Source: Leptidea sinapis
Lineage: Eukaryota; Arthropoda; Insecta; Lepidoptera; Pieridae
DNA: 64,000 nt
Assembly: GCF_905404315.1 (NCBI RefSeq)
Contig: NC_066301.1
Location: 3,968,001 to 4,032,000, forward strand
Reading direction: 5' to 3'
The notes under the pieces were generated by a model. It was not told the origin of the DNA. It did not search any database and saw nothing but the letters and a program-made list of their open reading frames with translations. Positions 23,601 through 35,600 of the stretch are shown one piece after another (positions within the stretch are counted from its first letter, which is position 1; every line of letters begins with the position of its first letter). Position numbers and translations under genes: made by a program.

Positions 23601-26600
23601 TGAAAAGAAGAGGCGATGATATTGCGGAAGATATTCAAGATTTTGTAAGATATTGGTTTAAAACATGGTAACGTTAATTATATTTTATATATAACCAACA
23701 TTTATCATTACTAAAATTGGACGTAGTTCCTGAAAAACGTTCCAAGCCACAAACATCACATTTTAAGGAATTGGTGTTTAAAGTTTAAATAAATATTAGT
23801 GTATTCCATACGTAAGGGTTGAGCTACTAAGTCATGATGTCATTTAAAGAGTGACAGTAGGGCTGCCATTTTTTGTCAGTCTGTTAATATGAATCACGTG
23901 ACTAGTTTTGTGTTCTTAACTCAATTGCGACATCATTGGGTGGTCTGGAACGTTTTTCTGGAATTACGTCCACTTAGAAACGGGATTATAAGTTTTCAAT
24001 TCTTTCACAAAAACCATTATTAAAATTAACATTATTTTTCACCTCAGCCATATTCAGTAAATAATTGTTATAAAAAGATATTACTCGTTGTACTACTACT
24101 AATGTGTTTTTATGCGATAAGAATTTACTAGAAAGTTACCAAACCTAAGTGAAATGGTACAAGTTTTACCTACCTACAGGTATAATGAAGCAAAGTTTTT
24201 CCATGATATACCAAAGGAAAAGCAAGGTGGCCTAGCAAAGATTTTAGAAGATGAAATTCCTACACCATTGGAATGGTTGGAACTGTATAAGATATACTTG
24301 GAAGAACAAAGATTGAAGAAAAGTAAAACAGCTATGGAGGTAAAATATAGTACTTATAGAGACTAGTTGCCATCGGTATTAATTAATTATATCAACTATT
24401 CTTCCTCTTCGTCGGATTACTCTTGACAAAGCAGTCGTGGTCACATCGAACGATTCAACGCCAGTTATCCCTGGCTGTCGCTTCTCTGGCACATGTGTTG
24501 AGGGTAGTATTGGTTAGGGCTTTGATCTGGTCGGTCCAGCGCATAGGGGACCGTCCTCTTGACCTACTGCCGTTGACCCTTCCCTGAACAACAAGTCTCT
24601 CTATGGTATGCTCTCCGCGTCGCGTGATATGTCTGAAGTATCTGAGGAAACGCGCTCTGACTATAGATGAAGCCTTTCACCTTGATTTCTTCAAGTATCG
24701 AGACGTTTTTGCGGCGTTGTGTCCATGATACTCGTAGCATACGTCTCCAACACCACATTTCTAGTGCGTCAATCCTTTGTCTCTCTCGTTCTTTGACTGC
24801 CCATATTTCGACACCATATACCGTAGTATCGGAAATACTAGAGATCTCACTAATATCAACTATGGCCAATGGCAAATCTCTCGCCGTCTCTCCCTGTTAG
24901 ACGATATTATATTCTTCACTGTTCATGCACTGTCTAATATAATATCTTAACATTTTATTATGTCTTAAAGTGATAGCCATTACTTCTGGGATTAATTAGA
25001 TTTGCAAGAGCGACATCTCAAGTCAATTTCCAAATTTGCAAATATTAGGATTGAGCAGGTTATCCACTGAAAAGTTGATCCTGTAGATGAAGCCACAACC
25101 TGAGAGTTGAACGAGTTATCAACGATACGAAACTCGAACGGTTGGCTCAGTTGGAAGAGTGCTCGCACGTGACGCGAGGGGTCGCGGGTTCGAGTCCCGC
25201 ATCATTCATAAATTTTGTGTTCAAATTTTATTTGTGTAATATTATAAGTATCTTTTTTTGAAAATTAATGGTTTCGTGGATTGTCTGTTAGAACCAGTCT
25301 AGAATGCACTGTTCTATATTGCTTTCAAAGTAATATAATACAACTGCTTTACAGTACCCTTGTGCGTAGTAAGCTTGAAGCGAGCTCGTGGGTATGGTTT
25401 CCCTACGAAGTAACCTATTCCCTTATGCTGAAGAAAATATAAAAAGCATTTTTGCGTTTCCTATATAAGTGGAAACTGGGTTACTACCCGTACTTGTACC
25501 CGACGGCGTATCTCTGGAAACCAGACAGTCTCTCCAGGCAACTACCTTGAATATAGTTAGCCAGGGCTTAATATCTATTAAGGCTAAGGCTAGGCAGGCT
25601 AAATTCACTACTTTCTCTTCTGACATCTGCCCCTGACATTCATAATGAGCAGATTCTATTGTATACACCTGACAGTTATATTCGTAGTAGAAATCACCGT
25701 CTGCTGGCGGTACCCGCGTGTCGTGCTACACGCACGGCGGCGCCCGTGCCGCGAGTCTTGAAATTGTTTAATCACCTCGTAGAAGCCCGCCCTGATTGTG
25801 ATCTATTTACTAATAGACTTGAGGTGTTGGTGCAGTTGCTGCTCCAACTTTGTGAGTCCTGCATAACAGCGTCTCGCAATAGTATAATGTACTTGATTAA
25901 TGTTTATTGGTGTTGTAACCGTTTCAATCAAAATAAATAAATATATAATAACAAATGACATTTTTATTAGTCAATTGCGAGGTGATGTGGGCTGACGATG
26001 AATTACAGATATTTTTATATTATTGTATAGTATTATGGGATAACTGATATTTAACAGTTAACCCAATTTGGTCATGGTTCCATTCCGTGGTAAGAGTGCT
26101 TTCGTATACGTTCGATCCGAATCCAATCAGTATCCTTGAAAACAAGGTCTGAAGTAGTCGTTGAACTATTTTTATGGTAGTTTACGCACTAGATCCGGCT
26201 TCCGTCGTCCGATTTCTTTCAGTCAACCGTAAGAAATAGTTCTATGACTACACCGGACTGTATTTTCACGGGTACGGGTCGGATTCGGATCGGACGTAGC
26301 TGGAAAGCGCTCTTACTATACAAGTGAATAATATGCAAACTTGAAGTCTAACTAACTTATATAGACTAAATTGGTTGAATTCAGGTATGATGATATATTT
26401 TTTCCATCAAACAGTATAATAAACTACTGTATATCGTCAACATTACATACCAGTTTTCGGTACAATGTAAAAACATACAAATATTCTCATATTATAACAT
26501 TGTAAATTAAATTAAATTTAAACTAAATATTTTCCGTTTACGTTCTACTGAAAAGATGAAATTCGAGAAAATGGAAGCAAAACGGGAAAAACATCAATTA

Positions 26601-29600
26601 AAATTGGCAGAAAAGAGAAAGAAAAAAATTGAAGCAGATCTAGTAAAGAAAATGATGAAAAATCCTAATCTGAATCCAGGTTACAGTTACCCGATGTCCA
26701 CAAAAATTATGGATATTACACAGGTCTGCAAGACATTTAATCTCATATTACCGTGATTTTTACATCTTGTTCAGATAATTACTAGACAAAACTTAAAAGA
26801 GAAGCCAAAAAACGACAGGAGAATAGATCTTAATTTATTCTATTTTAAATATAATAATCGAAAGCATTAAATTGACTTAGATACAAATTATTTTTATTAC
26901 AATGTATTCAAACACCGTATTGCATACCTTGGAATAGGAGGACACACGAACTTACGGATCACCTGATGTACCGCCTGATGTACTTACTGATCTACGCTCA
27001 TATTCTTTTGTAATACCGGAGGAATCACAAGTTCGTTGCCAGCCTTTAAGCAAGGTGTAATCACTTTTTGAAGGTACCCATGTCGTATTACCCTGCCAAC
27101 AGCGCACATGGAAGCTTATTCCGTTGTTGAGTTTATATGGGAGAAAGTTCCTTGATATCATTCATTTCATCCAACTTATTTTTGGCACGTCGAAAGTGGA
27201 ATTCTACGGCAGAAATCAGGTCAAACACCTGTTTCAAACACCCCCATGATTAATACGGCAAAAGATACACAATGAATCGAAATCTATACGTATCACCACG
27301 AGATCTAGCCGTTCATAGATTACTGGATCTCCTACCACATTGGTAGTTTATAAGGAAGTATATTATATTTCTCAGGCAATCAGAAAATATAAAGAAACAT
27401 GGCTTGAGCTTGATCTGCTAAATATAAACGACGTTAAAGAAAAGTTTGTACGATCAATTGATGTAGAAAATATGTGCGCGGAAGCAAAAAAGGAAATTTG
27501 CACTAAAGTCGAGGAAAGCATGAGGTAGAACTAAATATATATTTATAAATATGCGAAATCTCATGCAAAATATGTTGCAAGATGGCTTTTTGTTATGGAA
27601 TAGGAGGAAAAAAGAGCGTACGGGTCATCTGGTGTTAAGTGATCACTGCCTCCACATTCTCTTGCAACAACAGAGGAATCTCAGGAGCGTTGCCGGCCTT
27701 TTTTTGAAGGAAAGAAGGAAGCTCAATCCACAGCTTTGTAGTACGTGGACGAAAGCTCCTTGAAAACCGCACAGTGGGATGATATCCTAACTTGTGGCGT
27801 GTCATGCGAAGGAGCTCTTCGGAACACTCTCCGTGATAAATGCCGTAGAAGACACACAATGAAGCGACGTCTCTACGCAACGCCAAGTGATCCAGCCGTA
27901 TCCAGCTTTATTTGAATGTCTTAATGTACCAGTACATTATTCAATAAACTATATGCTTAATTATGTTATTCATATTACTGCGCATTACATTACATAAGTA
28001 TTGAATGTCGCAATTTTTATGTTAAAATCGACACCAACTTCAAAATGTTGTAGACAACATAAATTCAACAATTTTACTTTTTAACTGTCTTGTTTTAAAG
28101 TACATGCATGTTTGAAATCAGTATTTTTGTTGTATCGTAGAATCGACCAAGGCCTTGAAAGGGAATAAAACATAAGACAATAATAGGTAGTTTATTAATG
28201 TTTAAAATTTTAGGGCGGAGTTAAAGTTATTGAGGATATCACTAAAAAAAGACTATGATCTTGAGAATGCACAAATGCCCGAAAATTTTAAGGAAAAAAA
28301 TAAATATAAAAAGAAAAAACGGAAACCTAGAAATCAAGCAAGCCTTAACCTTGATGATATAAAAGAAAAAATGGAAGTATGACATATAATTATTAATGCA
28401 CAATATTAACATAGAGTAGGGATGGATATTTACGTTATTAATAATATATGACAAAGTTATGTGAAAGAAATTGATGGTTGAATTGTGCGCGCTGGTATAC
28501 TGTCATAGATTGCTTTGTTTTTTGTTATATTAGAGGGTCAAAGGCTCACTGATGGAAAATAATAAGCAGCCGCCAATGGGCATCTTGTGGATGTGAAACG
28601 TCAAGAATAGCTCACGGTCAAGCGATGTATGTTCATTATGCTCTTAGCTATCTTAGCTGTCATGATCGCCGGAATACGTTGAATGAGGGCAGCGCAGGAC
28701 CGTTCATCGTGGAAATCTTTGGGGGAGGTCTTTGTCCAGCAGTGGACGTCTTCCAGCTGATGATGATGATGCTCTAAGCTTGAAGGACCCGAAGTCGTAT
28801 AGGATGGAAATATAGCAGCTGGCAGACGAGTCCACAAAGTGACATAGTTTCTGGTCATAATAGCTGCGGATATTAACTTGAACAACTCTTCTATACTATC
28901 GTTGCAGAGATATCCCACATCTCTACGATCGGAGATTATTTGAAATTCGAAAGTTATTCGAGTATGTGCTCATTATATACAGATTAGCTAACCTAATACT
29001 ACGTCTTACAGTGCACAACAAGATTTTTGAGTCAAATTAGCCTTCCCTTCCAAGTGAACACGATACTAACGTACCTCCATAGGATATCGACCCTAGAACA
29101 TGCCATACGTATAGTCTGTGGTAGTCAGGGTTGTGTTCTCAAATCAAGAGGATGCAATAAAAGAAAATTTTTGTAGCAGTGAACTCACAAATATAATAAT
29201 AATAATAATAATAATAAAATATAATTTTTATTAAATTTTTAGGGTTTAATTTCAAATGGATTCGTTCGTGAATACCCGAAAACAAGCTTACAAGACTTTT
29301 TAGGTGATCCACAGTTTGCTGGCGATGACCTGAAGTATTTATATAAGTATGTAAGATTTTAATATAATATAAGTATTCAACTATATTTTATAGCAGCAGC
29401 TGTTGAGTCCAAATATTAGCATATTTTTGTAGATCGAGATATTTTTATACTAGTTATCTCAAAATATTTGCAGAGACAACGTCAGAATAAAGTTATTTTT
29501 GCAACTATTAACTCTCGCATACTTATCCTTAAAGACCTATCTTTAAATACTTAAATGGTTTGTATTTATCACAGAAAGTGAAGTAGATTTGTTATACAAC

Positions 29601-32600
29601 GTGTATTAAAACAGAAGGTAAAATGCCATAGGATTGAGAAAAGTTTAATGAAACAATTAAATATAGTCTAACAGGAGTGCGTAAGAAAAGTTTGCCTCTT
29701 CCTTAACCTAGATGTATAATGAAATTTATCACAATAAATGAGGATATTATAATAAAGTGGTCGAGAGTACTGTATGACTATGTGTTCGTCTTCAGTGAAC
29801 AAGAGATGAAAAAGGGAAAATATGGGAGCCAATATATAAATGATTCCTAGCTAAACTTATATAATGTATGACAATATATAATAAACCACCAGTGCTTCTC
29901 TAACGTGCAATGTGTATGTAAATATTGTGAATCCATGTTTGCAGATCTGTCCATCCTTCGGGTTGGGAGATTCGTTCAGTTTGGTGGGAGAAGTGCGAGG
30001 AACTAACGCATGGCTTTAGAAGAATATTGTTAGTTGGTGGGAACAAATGCGGAAAGACTACTCTAGTTCGGGCGATGGCTACATTAAATGGTAATTAATT
30101 CATCACTGGCCTAATGGTGAATTGACTCTCACTAGGTTTGCACGGGTTCGATCCTCGCCAGCCAAGTTCGAATGTGTTTTCGTTTTTTGAATTCATATGT
30201 AACATCAGCTTAGCGAAACTCTCTAAGAAAAAAGCGATTCACTCGATTGTATGAAACGTGCAGTCATTGATAGATTGACAGATGACAGCTATAACCTTGT
30301 AAAAAACTGAGATAGCCGAAGTCCACTAGCAACTGTTTGCTTTCAATCCTATCCGGATTATACTTCGTCGCCAATCGCCATACTGTAACTACATACCTAC
30401 TGTTTCAAACTTATGTGAAATCAATGGACGTTACATCTATACATATAAATAAAACTGGAGTGTCTGTTTGTAATATTGAAATAACCGTTTTTCACTACAT
30501 GTATATGAATATATTTACGGTACTTACACTGTTTACTGTCTGTTTGTTCCGGCTAATCTCTGAAATGGACCGACGGGACATTTATTGGCATGCAGCTGAT
30601 GTAATGAGGAGTAATTTAGGTTACGCTATTTTAGAAAAAAACATTTATTTAAGAAAAATAAAGTAATGTTGCTATGTCCAAGAAACGGTCTAACTCTAAA
30701 AATAATTTAAATGACAAAACAACGTTTTCCGGGTCAGCTAGTACTAAACTAAATTTCAATGTATATTGATTTAATAATTATTTTGATAATTTTAGATGCC
30801 CTGCTCTATCAAATAGATCCAGCCAATCTCGACGACTCTAAGGATTATCTACAAGACCTGGCATCTGACATAGTCACCTGCGCCAAAGCGACACAACCTT
30901 CCATCATTTATTTTCGCAACGTACATCAGTTGTATTATAAAAAGGTACTTTACATTGTTTTGCATTTACATTCAATACATATTGTATTTACTTTTTTTTT
31001 TTTTTTTATGGAATAGGAGGACAAACGAGCGTACGGGTCACCTGGTGTTAAGTGATCACCGCCGCCCACATTCTCTTGCAACACCAGAGGAATCACAAGA
31101 GCGTTGCCGGCCTTTAAGGAAGGTGTACGCGCTTTTTTTGAAGGTACCCATGTCGTATCGTCCCGGAAACACCGACAAGGAAGCTCATTCCACAGCTTTG
31201 CAGTACGAGGGAGAAAGCTTCTTGAAAACCGCACTGTGGAGGACCGCCACACATCCAGATGGTGGGGATGATATCCTAACTTGTGGCGTGTCGTGCGATG
31301 GTGAAATTCGGCGGCAGGAATCAGGTTAAACAGCTCTTCGGAACACTCCCCGTGATAAATGCGGTAGAAGACACACAATGAAACGACGTCTCTACGCAAC
31401 GCCAAGTGATCCAGCCGTTCACAGAGCACTGAGTCCCCGACAATTCGAGCTGAAGAAATAATAAATAATAACAAATAATAATAATTAATAACTATTTTAT
31501 GTGATACTTCACATAAAATAGTTATTAATTATAAATCTTTGAGATAAATTTAGTAATCAATTTATGGCCTTTATACAGCAGTGGAAGATGATTATGATGA
31601 TGAATTGAACTTTCAGGTTCCACCAAATATTGTCATAAATGCGGATATAATTAAAAAAACTTTAGTAAAGAAGATAATAAAAAAAATTAGTAAAACTGAT
31701 AACGTTACAATAATTGGTGAGATCATATTTTAATATTATTATAAATGCGTTAGGCAGTGAAAAGGTAATAAAGTCTAGCGAAGGACATGAATGAATTGTT
31801 TTAAGAAAATAACGATTCTCAAAAATGGCTAAGGTTTAATTTAAATATTGATATTAATGGAATATTCACGGACGAGTAAAAAAAAGGACTCCGCGCCGTG
31901 ATATTAGCAAGTGAAGCACCTTTATGCTAGTGTGTGTGCGGTTACGGGGGATACTAGTTACACAATTGTTTCTCTCTTAAATAATCATATGGCCACAAAT
32001 ACTTGTATAGTATCGTTTTTACACTTTTTCACAATGCACGACGGCATTTTTCAAATATTTTATTGCGACGCAAACTGATCTGTCACAGACGATGGCAAAT
32101 CTCATAATGGCCGCCGATCGGCTTGTACGTGTATGCGTGGGGCTATGTATTTACACGTTTACCGGCTTGTTTTGGTGCCTCGGTTATTGTATTGTAAGGT
32201 GCAACGGAGTCCTTCTTGTTTTACTCGTCCGTGAGAATATTATACAAAATAAAAGGATAAAATCGGCAATCTCTCATGTTAATGTCACGTCTCAATTATT
32301 TTATTTTACATTTTTTGGAAAACTTACAGCTAGGTTTAAAAATATAAGTTACATACATAATTACAGAAGGACAATTAAAATTTTTCACCTGATTGAAAAA
32401 GTTCTCGGTAAGGAGCTGTTTTACCTGCCTAATTGGAGTGGTGAACAAATCCAGGTCTAATAGTTTAGACAAGTCGTTGAAAGACCGACCAGCCCGCAGT
32501 AGATAGCTATTTTGTCTATAATTAGTTCTAGCTCCGGGACCATGCAGGCAGCATGGTCTCCGGAGTGAAGATGTTATATTATTATGTCATAATTATCTAT

Positions 32601-35600
32601 ATATTTATATTCAAGATTAGTACATCAGGGGCCAACAAAAAATGTATCGATGGACCAATGTGTAAACATAAAGATACATACGTTAAATATTTATCTAACT
32701 TATATATTATCGTATTTCCAATATTCTATTACTATTTTATGTGTTTACTTCATCCCATGACGCGAACGAAACTATTCAGGTACCCCTTCCTAGACTGCAG
32801 ATTAATTTCGAATACATGGATATAAATTACATATTGTATGTATATTTTTTTAATTTTCGGAGTACCTTTTAAGACTGTCCAACGCACAAACTTCTAAACA
32901 TTACTTCTTTTTCTAATATAGATAAAATAAAATTTGATGATAAAGTTTATATATGCAGGAACTTGTATCGACCCATGGCTTACGAAAGGCAATACCATTT
33001 TAAAACATTTTCAATCTGTCATTATGCTGCCACAGACAACGTATTCAACCGCTCAAATGATCCTAAGGAACTGGGTTAACAGGTATTACTAAAATTAAAA
33101 ATGCAGATAATGTTGCCATCGAAATATTTAAGCATTCGTTGTTCGACTATTTGACTTACAAATTACATATTTACTTAATTAATGTATAGCATTACCAGTG
33201 GGGGGCTCCTTTGCACATAATGCCGGCTAGATTATGGGTACCACAACGGCGCCTATTTCTGCCGTGAAGCAGTAGTTTTTAAGCAATATTGTGTATCGGT
33301 CTGAAGGGCGCCGTAGCTCTGGAAATTACTGGGCAAATGAGACAACATCTTATGTCTCAAGGTGACGAGCGCAATTGTAGTGCCACATAGAATGTTTGGG
33401 TCTTTCAAGGATCCTGAGTGGCGCTGCATTGTAATGGGCATGGTGTATCAATTACCATCAGCTGAACGTTCTACTTGTCTCGTCCCTTGTCATAAAAAAG
33501 GTCTTCCATACAAGCATACATAACCTACATAAAATCCAACCTGTCTCCCAGAGCGATAGGCAGATATTACGAACATAATTCCCCACTGCTTCCAATACTT
33601 ACCGCGGCTTCTTTCAGTCATATCAAAACAGTCATACAAGGTCCTTTAACCCTTTTCAGCACCTTTTTCTTTATTTCTTACCACACAGTTTGTAAATCAT
33701 TTATATCAGGTTCTACTTTAATTTTAAAGCACTGCAATTTTTAAGAAGAGCACGCTTCAAGCGTGAAGAAACATTAATACGCCCTGCCCATAACACAGCA
33801 GTGCCGCTCAGGGTTCTTGAAAAACCAAAAATTGATAGGATGTTTCTTAATAGATTGATTAGCCCAATAATTTCACTAACTACAGCGCCCTTTGAACCGA
33901 CACAAGATAAGAAAGAAAACATTTAGAAAACACTCACAGGATACATTTAATAGAATAAGATAAAAGTAGAGAACAAACCGAAAAAGAACGTATTTAAATA
34001 ATGATTGATTTTATGTTGGAGAGTTCCTGTGCAGTGCAGGCAACGGGTACGATTCAGAATTATTTGTAACAAGGCCGGGCTATGAAACAGCACTGATTTT
34101 CAACGGCTTCTATCCGGCATCGTGACAATAAGCCTCATACTTTTGCTTGCAAAATATAAGATACTATAAAGCTAGTTTATAATACCAATTTCTATTTCCA
34201 GACATCGGATAGTGCCATGTGATTTGGAGATACAAACCCTAGCTCGGTCTCTTAGAGATTTCTCATATGGCTTCATATTGGATACCTTGGAATCATTTTT
34301 AACATCTGATCGGATTATACAGTAAGTTTTTCCAGAATTTCATGTTGTAATAGGGCGAACCAACATGCGGATTACCGGATATTTTTTAAGTACATATCTA
34401 TTTAAATCAAAATATTCTTTTGAAGTTTACTGAATCTGCGTGTGTTCAAATTGAGCTAATTGGACTTTTTTTTTATGGAATAGGAGGACAAACGAGCGTA
34501 CGGGTCACCTGGTGTTAAGTGATCACCGCCCCCCACACTCTTGTGACTTGTGGTCTAGAAGTCAAAATAAAAATTTAAAGTATTTTAATTGTAGCTACCC
34601 ATTTCACCCATTTCATTTACTGTGTTTCGGTCTAAAGGGCGCTGTAGCTAGTGAAATTACTGGGCAAATAAGACTTAACATCTTATATCTCAAGATGACG
34701 AGTTTTTCAATAATCCTGAGCGGTTATTCATTTTAATGCCCCGGACGTATCAATTACCATCAGCTGAACGTCCTGCTCGTCTCTTCCCTTGCTCTTCCCT
34801 TCTTCATCAAAAAACAGTCCGTAGAGGAAGGTAACGTAAGAATCACATTGTGACAATGCAATACATATGAAGCTTAGATAATGTATACGTCTAGACACTA
34901 GATAGTCTCTTGTTGTTAGACAACCGATAAAAAAATGCCATCTTTAAGAGACCCCGCAAACTGCAGACTTAAGATCGGCCGATAGTTTGCTTGAGTTCGG
35001 CTGTTAAGTGCGCACACTGGCCCGACTAAACAGCTGGGTATATGATGAGTGCGCACACTAGACAACTATCGGCCGACAGTTTTAGGGACGGTTCGCTATT
35101 AGTTTTAAATCGGCTATTGATGAGTCTGGCCGACTAAACAATCGGTGGTGTGCGCGCCTAGAATAGCGCTGTACTGATTTAACAGTCGGCCGATAGTTGA
35201 CGGTTCAGTTTGAAGGCAATCGTGTAGCCCATTAAACTTTTTTGTCGGCCAATACCGAATCATTATAAAGTGCGCACTCTCATACATCTTCATACTGATT
35301 AAGAAACCAATCAAACTATCGGCCGATCAAGTCTGCAGTTTGCGGGGTCTCTAATACTTCAGTGCGCGTGAAAACGTGAACTAAGCTATTTTAGTAGCTA
35401 GCTTGCATAACCATCATATTTAAAAAAACACTAAAAGACACTTTCCAATAAAAAAAAGAACTGCATAATTTATCAGTATAATCATTATAATGAAGGCTAA
35501 GCAAAACGTGACTGTGTGCAAACAGTGCTAAGAAAATTTTACGTTATATAGCTAGGCTGACCGAATTGATCAAATTAAATAGCAGCTGTAGGGTTCCTGT

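Noticed and set aside
32092..32460. 122-codon ORF in DRC11 intron 15
   Set aside because: It starts with ATG, but no domain is recognisable, composition is like the surroundings, and the flanks (GTGTGTGCGGTTACGGGGGA, GTGATATTAGCAAGTGAAGC) look like a common lepidopteran repeat.
32921..32958. Alternative acceptor TCTAATATAG for DRC11 exon 16
   Set aside because: It brings an in-frame TAA; the acceptor ATATGCAG at 32958 gives the conserved frame.
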